From Phycisphaerales bacterium (GTDB lineage Bacteria > Planctomycetota > Phycisphaerae > Phycisphaerales > UBA1924), in contig JACVCS010000001.1 of assembly GCA_016741915.1 (NCBI GenBank), positions 2,291-66,290 on the forward strand: a stretch of 64,000 nt of DNA, written 5' to 3'. The translations under genes and the position numbers were made by a program. Below, in pieces: positions 25,429-34,719 of this stretch (position 1 is its first letter; each line of letters starts with the position of its first letter). The notes under the pieces are model-generated. The model did not search any database. It saw nothing but the letters and a program-made list of their open reading frames with translations, and was not told the origin of the DNA.

Positions 25429-28278
25429 TTACCGCGCGGGTTTGGCTTCGATGGCGGTGTGGGGAACTGGGGGTGTGTGCCGGCCGTTGAGTTTGGGGGA
25501 CTTGGTGATGACGATGGCGGGCTTGGGCTCGGGGTTCGCGGCGGGCGCGTGCGGGTGGAGCGGGGCCTGCGCGGCGGCCTGGATGAACGTCACCGGGAGT
25601 TTCAGGATCGACGAGAAGACGACGCTCTTGCGCTGTGCGCCCCAGAGGTCGACGGCGGGGTCGGTGCCGGGCTCGCAATCGACAAGCACGCGGAGCTGAT
25701 CGGCGCTGGGGACCAAACGCACGGCGTTGATGCTCTGGGTGTGCGAGCGATCAAGGCCCACCGCGACGCGGACGATCGATGAGAGCACGCGCACGACAGC
25801 GCGCTGGTGCTTGGTCAGATCGCGCAGCAGCGGGTGGCGCTTGCGCGGGGCGGCGCCGCGGTGGAAGCGGGCGACGAGGGCGATCAGGCGGGTCTGCTCG
25901 CTGGTGAGGCCGGGCATATCGGCGTGGAGGATGAGGTTGGCGGAATGGACGTGGTGCTTGTCGTAGTTGACGACATAGCCGATATCGAGCAAGAGAGCGG
26001 AGGCGTAGAGGAGGAGGCGCGAGTCGCTGGAGAAGATCTCGGTGGCGTTGGCCTGTGAGAGTGATCGGACGCGGAGCGTGCCGGCGGAGATGGCGGAGGC
26101 GAGCTGATCGAAGATTGACAGGGCGAGCTTCGCGGCGTGGGCGGCGTGGGCGGCGTCGTAGCGGCAGCTCTCGGCGAATCGGCGGACGGAGTTGATGATC
26201 GCGCCGGCGCGCCCGGCGGTGTTGGCGTGTTGAAGGTTGGGCGCTGAGGGAAAGATCTTCGCGGAAATCTCGAGCAGGACCCCGTCGCGGATGCCGCCGT
26301 CGTGGACGCGGAGGCGTTTGACCTTCAGGGCCTTGCAAAGGCGGTGGAGGATGGTCAGGCCCGGAACGATGATGTCGGCGCGGTCGGCGGCGAGGCCCGG
26401 ATATCGGGCGCGTTGATCGAGGGGGAGTTTGCGCAGTTCGCGGATGATTGAGGAGAGTTCGTCGAGCTTGACTTCGTAGCCGCGGAGAGCGCCGATGGGG
26501 GCGGGCGGGGCTTTTTCGTCGCGTTTTCGCGCGGCGCGCTGGATGGCCATCGCGGCGAGGGAGGTGAAGGTGCCGCCGGTGCCGATGATGAGTTGCGGGC
26601 GGACGGGCGCGGGCTTGAGTTTGCTCGCGATGAACTTGTCGAGGAACTTTCGCAGTTCATCGAAGCGTGCGCCTGCGGCGGCCTCGGGTCCGCCGAAGCG
26701 CTCGGTGAGTTTGACGGCGCCGATGGGCAGGAGGTCGACCTGTTCAACGAGCCCGCCGCTGGCGGTGACGATCTCGGTGCTGCCGCCGCCGATGTCGATG
26801 GTCGCGACGGTCATGGCGGAGAGGTCGAAGGCGGCGGAGACGGAGCGGAAGCAGAGGGCGGCTTCTTCCTGAGCGGTGATGACGTCGATGGGGAGCCCGG
26901 CGAGTTGTTGGGCGCGTTTCTGGAAGTCGCGGCCGTTGGTGGCTTCACGGACGGCACTGGTGGCGACGGCGCGGATGACGCGGGCGTTGTAGCCGCGGGC
27001 GATGCGGGCCATGTTGGCGATGGTGGCGCAGCCGTGGGCCATGGCGTTATCGTCGAGTTTGCCCGTGGAATCGAGGCCCTTGCCCAGGCGGACGATTTCT
27101 TTTTCATCGTCGAGAACGCGGTAGCGCCCGTTGGGGGAGGCCTCGGCGACGATGAGGCGGATGGAGTTGGTGCCGATGTCGATCGCGGCGATGCGCTGCG
27201 GCTTGGTCGGATCGATCGCGGATTGGTCTAGCGCGGGCGTAGCGGTCGGCTGATCCTCGATCGGTAGCGGATGGAATGAAGGTGACGAAGATGATGGCGA
27301 GGGCGATGCCAGGGCGAGCGTGCGCTCGTGGTGCGAGACGGCGTCGAGGAGTTTTCTCAGTGCAGCCCGGCCGGCGGTGTTCCAGGAAGAGCGGGCGTCG
27401 GCGGCGCTCGAGCGGATCAGTTTCTGCTCGCGCGTGATGAACGCGCTCAGGCTCGTTCGGAGATTCACCTTCGAGGTCTTGGCCTTGCTCAGTCGGCGCT
27501 GCGCGAGCTTCAGCAGAACGCAGGCGTCGTTGAGTTGACCCAGGGCCTGCTGCAGGTTGGTCAGCTCGGACAGAACTTCACGCAGTTCTTTGGAGGAGAG
27601 CCCGGGCTCGCACAGTTCCGCGGCGTATCGCACGCGTTTCAGGGCTACACGCAGCTCGTGCAGGCGTTCGACGCTCGCGAGCAGATCTGCGGCGGAAGGT
27701 GCTTTCCGGGTGGCTTTGGAGGCGGGACGCTTTGCCGCGTTGACGGTGGATTCGTTCTCGCCGAGTGCCTGCGCGGCTTTGATCAGCGACGCCAAACCCT
27801 CTCGCCAGACAGCCGGGGCTTCGCTGAGGCTGTTCGTAGCGAGGGCTTTGCGCACACGCCGGTCGAACTGCTGCACGTCGTTGTGGGCGTCGGGCAGGCG
27901 CTTGGCGAGGCGACGCAGGCCTGAGCGTTCGTGCGAACGGAGGCGTGCCCGTAGGTGCTCGATGGCCGGTTCGAGCGTCTTCGCGACGGTGAGTTTCGAC
28001 AACGCCTGGCTCATCACGTGCGCGTTGCGGACGCGACCGGCCGCGGTGCGAAGGGTGTTCACCGCGGCGGCGGCTTTGATCAGCCGCCTGTCGTTCGCGT
28101 CGGCGAGGAGATCGGTGATGGCCAGGGCACGCCGGGCGCAGACGCGGAGGCGGTGCACGGCGGCGGAGGTCGGGTTCGATCGACGCTTGACCTTTTCGAT
28201 CGCTTCGAGCAGATCAGCCACACGTCCGGCGGCTTGCGTACTCAGCCACGGTCCGTGTTGGTCTGTCGGTGGCGTCAT
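25429..28278 (-). CDS. CHAD domain fused to exopolyphosphatase/GppA phosphatase
   Basis: 949 residues from ATG 28278; a longer frame upstream lacks protein-like sequence. The first 310 residues form a CHAD domain with the basic helix motifs VHRLRVCARRALAI and HELRVALKRVRYAAELC. A Ser/Pro linker (about 315-350) follows. Then comes the Ppx/GppA ATPase-fold domain with AAIDIGTNSIRLIVAE, AVATSAVREATNG, the catalytic Glu region ITAQEEA, TIDIGGGSTEI and IIGTGGTFTSLA. The C-terminal 250 residues look like the HD-type domain of long Ppx enzymes. CHAD domains bind polyphosphate, so the fusion probably places a polyphosphate-binding module on a polyphosphate or pppGpp hydrolase. Confidence 0.9.
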   Translation of the reverse strand: MTPPTDQHGPWLSTQAAGRVADLLEAIEKVKRRSNPTSAAVHRLRVCARRALAITDLLADANDRRLIKAAAAVNTLRTAAGRVRNAHVMSQALSKLTVAKTLEPAIEHLRARLRSHERSGLRRLAKRLPDAHNDVQQFDRRVRKALATNSLSEAPAVWREGLASLIKAAQALGENESTVNAAKRPASKATRKAPSAADLLASVERLHELRVALKRVRYAAELCEPGLSSKELREVLSELTNLQQALGQLNDACVLLKLAQRRLSKAKTSKVNLRTSLSAFITREQKLIRSSAADARSSWNTAGRAALRKLLDAVSHHERTLALASPSPSSSSPSFHPLPIEDQPTATPALDQSAIDPTKPQRIAAIDIGTNSIRLIVAEASPNGRYRVLDDEKEIVRLGKGLDSTGKLDDNAMAHGCATIANMARIARGYNARVIRAVATSAVREATNGRDFQKRAQQLAGLPIDVITAQEEAALCFRSVSAAFDLSAMTVATIDIGGGSTEIVTASGGLVEQVDLLPIGAVKLTERFGGPEAAAGARFDELRKFLDKFIASKLKPAPVRPQLIIGTGGTFTSLAAMAIQRAARKRDEKAPPAPIGALRGYEVKLDELSSIIRELRKLPLDQRARYPGLAADRADIIVPGLTILHRLCKALKVKRLRVHDGGIRDGVLLEISAKIFPSAPNLQHANTAGRAGAIINSVRRFAESCRYDAAHAAHAAKLALSIFDQLASAISAGTLRVRSLSQANATEIFSSDSRLLLYASALLLDIGYVVNYDKHHVHSANLILHADMPGLTSEQTRLIALVARFHRGAAPRKRHPLLRDLTKHQRAVVRVLSSIVRVAVGLDRSHTQSINAVRLVPSADQLRVLVDCEPGTDPAVDLWGAQRKSVVFSSILKLPVTFIQAAAQAPLHPHAPAANPEPKPAIVITKSPKLNGRHTPPVPHTAIEAKPAR

Positions 28279-28449
28279 GACGAGTGCCTGTGGGCTGTCG
28301 AGATATCTTCTCAGACTTCTCCGCCGGAAAGGCCGACGAATGAGAAGAACTTCGCCGCGAGGCCATGCTAGAAACCCCTGAGCGTTGAACGAGCAGGCTC
28401 GGAGGCAAGAAGGAGCGATTTCGTAGAATGGTTGGTATTTGGCTGGAAC

Positions 28450-28478
28450 TTGACGCACTCAAAGGATTCTGTTAGGTT
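28450..28478 (+). promoter_or_regulatory. Candidate promoter of the subtilase gene
   Basis: TTGACG (28450-28455) and TAGGTT (28473-28478) are separated by 17 bp. The -35 is good, the -10 poor. The rest of 28279-28618, between divergent genes, holds no other feature I can support. Confidence 0.4.
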
Positions 28479-28618
28479 ACGCGCGTCGGAAGTTCTTTCG
28501 GTGATGAGGAAACCTCGTGCGTGAATCTGGCGAAAGTTGGCGCGTGTGACAGACTAGAAGCGTGTCGGAGGCGTGTCGGCATCCCTCGGTTGGTTCTCTC
28601 CATCCGTCTGGGAAGTGC

Positions 28619-30826
28619 ATGAGTCGAAAGACAGGGCAACACGTGCGGGTTTGGGCGCTGGCGTTGTGTGCCGGCTCGGGGCTGTCTTGCCTGCACGCTG
28701 GTTGGGCGTCGACGGCGGACGCTCGCTTGCACGCCGTATCCAAAGTTGAGCAGGCCCACGAATCCACCAGCGGTCAGCAGCGCGGCGTGGGCGAGTCGAC
28801 TTCGCTGACTTCGCCGACGCCTTTGGTTGCAGGAAACAGCGGACCAACTCGCGGCAGCGGACCGGGCAACCCGCAGGTGCGTCACCCCGATGATCTGGTC
28901 AATCGACCGGGCGAGTTGGAGTTCAGCGGGCAGGTCATCGTGCTGCCGAGGACGATCGAGCAGATCGCCGCAGCGCATGGCGTTGATCATGCGCAGGCGC
29001 AGGGGCTGCTCGACGAAGCCGTGGCGGCGTTCGAAGCGCGGGTGGTTCAGCGTGTGGAATCCACCGGCGAGATGATCGTGCGCGTCCCCGCGGGGATCGA
29101 CGACGCGGCGTATTGCCTGAGTCTCCGCGAGACTGGGCTCTTCGCGTTCGTGACGCCCGACTGGCTGTGCTACCCGGTGTCGGGTGTCGATGACCCGCTG
29201 TTCCCGAATCAATGGCAGCACAGGGCGCTGCAGAGCGACAGAGTGTGGGACATCACCCAAGGCTCCGACGATGTCATCCTCGCGATTGTCGACACGGGCG
29301 TTGACGCGTTTCACCCCGACTTGAACTCGGTGCTGGTCTTGCCAGGACATAACAGCGTGGGCAAGTCGGCCTTTGCGCCGGTGGGCGGCGCGTTCAACGA
29401 CGTTTCGCTGATCGGGCACGGCACGCGCTGCGCCGGGCTGGCCGCCGCGAGCGCGAACAACGGGCAGGGCGTCTCGGGGCTGGCCCCGGGCGTTCGTGTG
29501 CTGGCTGTGCGGTGCACGAATCAACCCTCCGGGGCGGCGTTGCTGTCGGACATGCTCAACGGCGCGGAATGGGCTTCGCGGAGCGGCGCACAGATCGTCA
29601 GCCTTTCGTTTTCAGGGGTCACCAGCCCAAGCGTGGGGATCCGCGGCAGCGTGCTGAAGTCGCTCGGATCGCTCATGTTCTTCGCCGCGGGGAATAGCGG
29701 TGCGGAGCTTTCCGCCGCGGCGGATTGGTCGGACGTGGTGATCGTCAGCGCGGTGGACTTCAGCGATGCTCGGTACACCGATTCGAACTTCGGGCAGCCG
29801 GTGGACGTCGCCGCCCCGGGCGTGGCGGTCCTGACCACGCTGCCGCAGAACCGGTACGTCAGCGCCACGGGCACGAGCTTTGCAGCGCCGCAGGCTGCGG
29901 CGGCGGCGGCGTTGCTCTGGTCGATCTCGCCGGCAATTTCACCCGACGACGTACAGAGTCTGCTCGTGTCGTCAGCCATCGATATCTTCGAGCCCGGACG
30001 CGACGTGTTCAGCGGCGGCGGACGCCTCTCCCCGTTGCGGGCGGCTCAACAGCTGCTCAGCCTCTCGGGTGAGTACCTCGCGCCGAGCGCTCTGGCATTC
30101 CCAACGCCCGGACTGCGGGCGACGTTCTACGACCTGACGAACGCGCAGATCCCCGTCGCGAGCGATCAGAGCGGCTCGGGCGATGACAGTCTGAAGTTCA
30201 TGCCCGTGCTGTCGCAGCTTTCAGCCGAGTCGGTGGTGATCTCGCCGGATATCAACTATGCGCCGGGGGCGTTGGTCTTCCCCCAGAACGGCGGGCCGAA
30301 CCGAGGTGTCGGCGTGACCTTCGACGGCTTTGTTCAGATCGATTCAACCGGGCTGAAGACCTTCGCGTTGTCGAACATCGATTCGGCCCGGCTAACCATC
30401 GACGGGCTGCTGGTAATCAACAACGACGGGCGCCACGACCTGCAGGAACGCACCGGGAGCCTTCGCCTTCAGGCAGGGTACCACTCGATTCGCGTGGAGT
30501 ATTACTCGCACAATGAGAACACCGCCGTGGTGCTTTCCACCGTCAACCAGGCGGGTGTTCGCACGCCCATCCCGGCGTCGAAGTTTGTGCGGGTGATCAC
30601 ATCTCTCGATGTGGCGGACATCGCGGACTGGAGCGGCGAGCCCGGGCGCAACGGGCACATCGACGAGGGCGACTACAACCTGTTCTTCACGTCGTTCTTC
30701 TTCCCGAACTACGGGGGCCAGTTGTACGCCGACGTCGCCGACGACGCGGGGAACCCGGGGCCGAACGGCGTGGTGAACGAGGGCGACTACAACGCCTTTT
30801 TCTTCTGGTACTTCGCGGGGCTGTGA
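28619..30826 (+). CDS. Secreted subtilisin-like serine protease with PA14 and dockerin-like tail
   Basis: 735 residues from ATG 28619, which yields a good signal peptide; a GTG 57 bp upstream is less likely. An inhibitor-like propeptide region (about 95-190) is followed by the S8 domain with Asp225 (AIVDTGVDAF), His267 (GHGTRCAG), the oxyanion AAGNSG and Ser420 (SATGTSFAAP), all intact. A PA14-like carbohydrate-binding region follows (about 505-660, TIDGLLVINNDG, GYHSIRVEYY). The last 75 residues carry two DEGDYNxFF / NEGDYNAFF calcium-loop-like repeats resembling the GC-type dockerin of Phycisphaerae. It is probably secreted and anchored at the cell surface. Confidence 0.9.
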   Translation: MSRKTGQHVRVWALALCAGSGLSCLHAGWASTADARLHAVSKVEQAHESTSGQQRGVGESTSLTSPTPLVAGNSGPTRGSGPGNPQVRHPDDLVNRPGELEFSGQVIVLPRTIEQIAAAHGVDHAQAQGLLDEAVAAFEARVVQRVESTGEMIVRVPAGIDDAAYCLSLRETGLFAFVTPDWLCYPVSGVDDPLFPNQWQHRALQSDRVWDITQGSDDVILAIVDTGVDAFHPDLNSVLVLPGHNSVGKSAFAPVGGAFNDVSLIGHGTRCAGLAAASANNGQGVSGLAPGVRVLAVRCTNQPSGAALLSDMLNGAEWASRSGAQIVSLSFSGVTSPSVGIRGSVLKSLGSLMFFAAGNSGAELSAAADWSDVVIVSAVDFSDARYTDSNFGQPVDVAAPGVAVLTTLPQNRYVSATGTSFAAPQAAAAAALLWSISPAISPDDVQSLLVSSAIDIFEPGRDVFSGGGRLSPLRAAQQLLSLSGEYLAPSALAFPTPGLRATFYDLTNAQIPVASDQSGSGDDSLKFMPVLSQLSAESVVISPDINYAPGALVFPQNGGPNRGVGVTFDGFVQIDSTGLKTFALSNIDSARLTIDGLLVINNDGRHDLQERTGSLRLQAGYHSIRVEYYSHNENTAVVLSTVNQAGVRTPIPASKFVRVITSLDVADIADWSGEPGRNGHIDEGDYNLFFTSFFFPNYGGQLYADVADDAGNPGPNGVVNEGDYNAFFFWYFAGL

Positions 30827-30892
30827 GCCCGGGTGGCGGATCGCGTCATCAGATCGGTTTCATCGCGGCCCACCGAATCATTCGCCGCTCGA

Positions 30893-32941
30893 TTACTTCT
30901 CTGCGCCTGCGTTGCCGATGTCCGCGAAATCCTTCGCCGTGTGCAACTGTACCTGGAGCATCGCGAAGTAATCGCCCTTGCGTTCGAGCAGCTCCTCGTG
31001 CGTGCCCATCTCCACGATGCGTCCGCCACGGAGGACGACGATCAGCCCGGCGTCGCGGATGGTGCTCAGGCGGTGGGCGATGACGAAACTCGTGCGTCCG
31101 CGCATGAGTTCCGAGAGCGAGGCCTGGATGAGCCGCTCGCTCTGCGTGTCAAGGTTGCTGGTGGCTTCGTCGAGGATGAGCTGTTTCGGATCAGCAAGCA
31201 GTGCTCGGGCGATGGCGACGCGTTGCTTCTGCCCGCCGCTGAGGCGCACGCCGCGCTCGCCGATGATGGTGTCATAGCCCTTGTCGAGCTTCTGGATGAA
31301 CTCGTGCGCGTTGGCGGCCTCCGCCGCGGCGATGATGCGGTCCATCGACGCGTCGCGATCGGCGAAGGCGATGTTGTCCGCGACGGTCCCGTCGAAGAGG
31401 AAGACGTCCTGCTCGACGATCCCCAGCAATCGGCGGAAACTGCCAACATCGATGGAGCGGAGGTCGACGCCGTCGAGCTCGATCGCACCTTCGCTCGGAT
31501 CGAAGAAGCGTGCGACGAGGTTGCAGAGGGTCGTCTTGCCGCTGCCGCTGGCACCGACGAGCGCAACGGTGGTGCCCGCGGGGATGTGCAGGTTGATGCC
31601 GCTGAGGACAGGCTCTTTGCCCGCGGGGTAGGTGAAGCTGACGTCGGTGAAACGAACCTCGCCGCGGACGTGCGCTTTCTGCAGAACCACCGGCGGCGAT
31701 ACGACGCTCTGTGCGCCGGCGGTGAGTTCGGGCTTCTCTTCGAGAATGTCGAGGCAGCGGTCCCAGCCCGCGAGCCCGTTCTGAAGCTGGCTGGCTGTGC
31801 CCACGAGCAGTTCCATGGGCCCGAGGATCATGCCCAAATAGGTCAGGAACGCGCCGATATCGCCGACGGTGAGCTTGCCCTCGATGACGCGCGAGCCGCC
31901 GTAGGCCAGGGCGATGGCGGTGCAGGCGGGGATGATGAGCATCCAGATCATCTCGATGATGCGCGACCACCACCAGACGAGCATTTCCTGCCGAGCCATG
32001 AAGTGGTTGTTCTTCGCGAAGCGCACGGCCTCGCCGCGCCTGCGATCAAACGCGCGCACGATCCGCATCCCCGCGAATGCCTCGGTCGCTTGCGCATCGG
32101 TGTTCGTGCGGGCAGCCTTTACAGCGCTGTAAACCGGGCGGATGCGCGCGATCCACGTACGGTGCGTGATCCACACCGCCGGCAGCAGCACGAGTCCGCC
32201 CAGCAACATCCGCCAATCGAGGATCGCCATCGCCGCCAGCCCGCCGACGAGCGTCGCGAGCGCACGCAGCGGGTTGTAGAGCACCGAGAAGAGCATCTCG
32301 CCAACGATCCCCGCGTCGTCGCGAAGGATGCTCGACACGCCGCCGGATTTCAGGGCGCTGAGCTTGTGCAGGGGCAGGGTGGAGAGATGCTCAAAGACCT
32401 TCGCCCGCACGTCGCTCTGCACGAGCTTGTTCAAGCGGGTGAGCTGGTAGCGTCCGATCGTCGCCACCGCAACTGAGATGCCCACGACGATCAATGTCGC
32501 CAGCGCCACCCACCAGGCCAGCTCGACACGCCGCTGACTCCACCCCCACTCTTCAAGCGTTCGCAGATGCTCCGGCGTCGGCGCGATGACATAGTCGAGC
32601 GTGATCTTCGCGCCGATGGGCGTGATCAGCCCGATCCCCGTGGCGATCAGCACCGTCGTCACCGCGATGAGCACCTTGCCCCGATGCCCGTCGAGCAATC
32701 GCAGAAACTCACGAAGCAGAACCGAGAACGGGCGGCTGGCCTTCCGCTTGCCCGGCTTCTCCGGCGCCTGTGTCCAGTCACGCTTGGGTTTGTCGGCCTT
32801 GGCTTTCTCATCGCCCGACGCGTTCGCAGAACCACCCTTGGACCCCTCGCCCTTCTGGGCACGGGCGTCCTTCAGATCCTTCAAACGCTCGGCGAGATAC
32901 TGCAGGTACCGGTTCTTACTCGAAGGCAGCGGCTTGGGCAC
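30893..32941 (-). CDS. ABC exporter, fused membrane and ATPase domains
   Basis: 682 residues from the GTG at 32941, chosen because AGGA lies six bases upstream and because the longer frame (to 33091) would overlap the divergent carboxypeptidase start. A charged 65-residue N-terminus precedes six membrane segments (about 75-380). The ATPase has Walker A GASGSGKTT, signature LSGGQKQR, Walker B LILDEATSNLD and switch His in IAHRLST. This is the MsbA/multidrug half-transporter layout, acting as a homodimer or heterodimer. Lipid, peptide or drug export are all possible. Confidence 0.87.
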   Translation of the reverse strand: MPKPLPSSKNRYLQYLAERLKDLKDARAQKGEGSKGGSANASGDEKAKADKPKRDWTQAPEKPGKRKASRPFSVLLREFLRLLDGHRGKVLIAVTTVLIATGIGLITPIGAKITLDYVIAPTPEHLRTLEEWGWSQRRVELAWWVALATLIVVGISVAVATIGRYQLTRLNKLVQSDVRAKVFEHLSTLPLHKLSALKSGGVSSILRDDAGIVGEMLFSVLYNPLRALATLVGGLAAMAILDWRMLLGGLVLLPAVWITHRTWIARIRPVYSAVKAARTNTDAQATEAFAGMRIVRAFDRRRGEAVRFAKNNHFMARQEMLVWWWSRIIEMIWMLIIPACTAIALAYGGSRVIEGKLTVGDIGAFLTYLGMILGPMELLVGTASQLQNGLAGWDRCLDILEEKPELTAGAQSVVSPPVVLQKAHVRGEVRFTDVSFTYPAGKEPVLSGINLHIPAGTTVALVGASGSGKTTLCNLVARFFDPSEGAIELDGVDLRSIDVGSFRRLLGIVEQDVFLFDGTVADNIAFADRDASMDRIIAAAEAANAHEFIQKLDKGYDTIIGERGVRLSGGQKQRVAIARALLADPKQLILDEATSNLDTQSERLIQASLSELMRGRTSFVIAHRLSTIRDAGLIVVLRGGRIVEMGTHEELLERKGDYFAMLQVQLHTAKDFADIGNAGAEK

Positions 32942-33065
32942 AAACGATCCTACGCGTGCCACCGGGCCTTGGGGCTTGCGTATCCTCCTCCCCCAACTCA
33001 CCACCACCCCCCTTGCCACGATACCGATCGGCACGCTGGTGAAACACCTCAACGGAGCACAAACC

Positions 33066-34592
33066 ATGGCCAAATCCCGCGCTCTGCCCAACCACTATCA
33101 GGACCTCTGCAAACTGCTCCGCGACGCCGCCACGCTCGGCTCCGTCGACGCGCTGCTGAACTGGGATCAGGAAACCTACATGCCCCCGGCCGGCGGCGCC
33201 GCCCGCGCCGATCAGCAAGCCATCATCTCCGCCCTGACGCACGAGAAGCGCACCAGCGCCCGCATCGGCGACCTGCTCCGCACCTGCGAGAGCGACGCGG
33301 AGCTCAAAAGCGACGAGGCCATCGCCGCGAACCTGCGCCTGATTCGGCGCGATTACGACCGCGCCACCAAGCTGCCCACCGACCTCGTCGCGGAGATCGC
33401 CCGCACCCAGAGCCTCTCGCAAGAAGCCTGGAAGCACGCACGCTCCAACGACGACTTCAAGGCCTTCCGCCCCTGGCTCGAAAAGATCATCGCCCTCATG
33501 CGCAAAAAGGCCCAGGCCTATGGCACCCCCACCTCGGGCGAGCTCTACGACAACCTCCTCGACGAATACGAGCCCGGCATGACGGCCGCCCAGATCAGCG
33601 CCATCTTCGACCCGCTGCGTCCGCGCCTCAGCGCGCTCGTCAGCGACCTGACCGGCTCTAAGGCCAAGGTCTCCTCAAAGGTCACCGAGATCAAAGCCCC
33701 CAAAGACGCACAGCAAGCCTTTGGCGTAGCGGTGCTCAAGGCCATGGGCTTCGATCTCGACGCAGGGCGACTCGATGTCACCACGCACCCGTTCTGCTCG
33801 GGCATGGCCCCGGGCGACACGCGCCTGACCACACGCTACAACTCCCCAAGCTTCCTCGAACCGCTCAGCGGCACCATGCACGAAGCCGGTCACGGCCTCT
33901 ACGAGCAGGGCCTGCCCAAAGTCACGCACTTCGGCCAGCCGCTGAGCGAAGCCGTGAGTCTGGGCATCCACGAGAGCCAGTCGCGCATGTGGGAGAACTT
34001 CGTCGGGCGCAGCAAGGCCTTCTGGTCATGGTGCACGCCCGTGGCGAAGAAGCACTTCGGCAAGTCGTTCAAGGGCGACGTCGAAAGCATGTACCGCGCA
34101 TCGAACGTTGTGAAGCGTTCGTTCATCCGTGTTGAGGCCGACGAAGCCACGTACAACCTGCATGTGATGCTCCGCTTCGAGATCGAGCGGGCCCTGGTCA
34201 GCGGCGACTTGCCCGCGAAGGACCTTCCAAAGTTCTGGAACGCACGCTTCAATGAGTATCTGGGGCTGAAGGTCCCCAGCGACAAGATCGGCTGCCTGCA
34301 GGACGTGCACTGGTCCTTCGGCCTGGTGGGCTACTTCCCCACCTACACGCTGGGCAATCTCTACGCCGCACAGTTCTGGGAAAAGATCAACCGCGACCAG
34401 CCCGACCTGGAGAAGAAGATGGCCCGCGGCGACTTCACCGACCTGCTGGGCTGGCTGCGCCGCAACATCCACCGTCACGGGCGCCGCTACGAAGCCGCGG
34501 AACTCTGCCGGAAGGTCACGGGCAAGGACCTCTCGCCCGAGCCGCTGATGCGCCACCTCGAAGGCAAGCTGCGTCCGCTGTACAAGGTCTGA
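33066..34592 (+). CDS. Carboxypeptidase M32 (Taq-type)
   Basis: 508 residues, the usual M32 length. The zinc site HEAGH lies in the middle (SGTMHEAGHGLYEQGLP), followed by GIHESQSRMWEN and the C-terminal substrate region DVHWSFGLVGYFPTYTLGNL. It is a cytosolic metallocarboxypeptidase with broad C-terminal specificity. CGGAG lies nine bases before the ATG. It diverges from the ABC exporter and is followed after about 48 bp by a U-tailed hairpin. Confidence 0.93.
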   Translation: MAKSRALPNHYQDLCKLLRDAATLGSVDALLNWDQETYMPPAGGAARADQQAIISALTHEKRTSARIGDLLRTCESDAELKSDEAIAANLRLIRRDYDRATKLPTDLVAEIARTQSLSQEAWKHARSNDDFKAFRPWLEKIIALMRKKAQAYGTPTSGELYDNLLDEYEPGMTAAQISAIFDPLRPRLSALVSDLTGSKAKVSSKVTEIKAPKDAQQAFGVAVLKAMGFDLDAGRLDVTTHPFCSGMAPGDTRLTTRYNSPSFLEPLSGTMHEAGHGLYEQGLPKVTHFGQPLSEAVSLGIHESQSRMWENFVGRSKAFWSWCTPVAKKHFGKSFKGDVESMYRASNVVKRSFIRVEADEATYNLHVMLRFEIERALVSGDLPAKDLPKFWNARFNEYLGLKVPSDKIGCLQDVHWSFGLVGYFPTYTLGNLYAAQFWEKINRDQPDLEKKMARGDFTDLLGWLRRNIHRHGRRYEAAELCRKVTGKDLSPEPLMRHLEGKLRPLYKV

Positions 34593-34639
34593 TGCACAAG
34601 AGCTGAAGACGAACGAGAATGTCGAAGTGACACACATCA

Positions 34640-34680
34640 GAGCCCATGACTTCAGTCATGGGCTCTTTGCTTTTCTTCCC
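34640..34680 (+). terminator. Terminator-like copy of the GACTTCAGTC hairpin family
   Basis: An 11-bp perfect stem GAGCCCATGAC/GTCATGGGCTC with loop TTCA (34640-34665) is followed by TTTGCTTTTCTTCCC. It lies between the convergent M32 and MATE genes and fits a Rho-independent terminator for the plus strand. Loop and tail match the copies at 40732-40830, while the stem differs with compensating changes. Confidence 0.75.
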
Positions 34681-34719
34681 TTTCATCACCGATCGCGCCC
34701 GGTAAACAAACCCAACCAC

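Noticed and set aside
32014-32023. A further TTCGCGAA site inside the ABC exporter gene
   Set aside because: A single 8-bp match is expected by chance in high-GC coding DNA; there is no 21-bp spaced partner.
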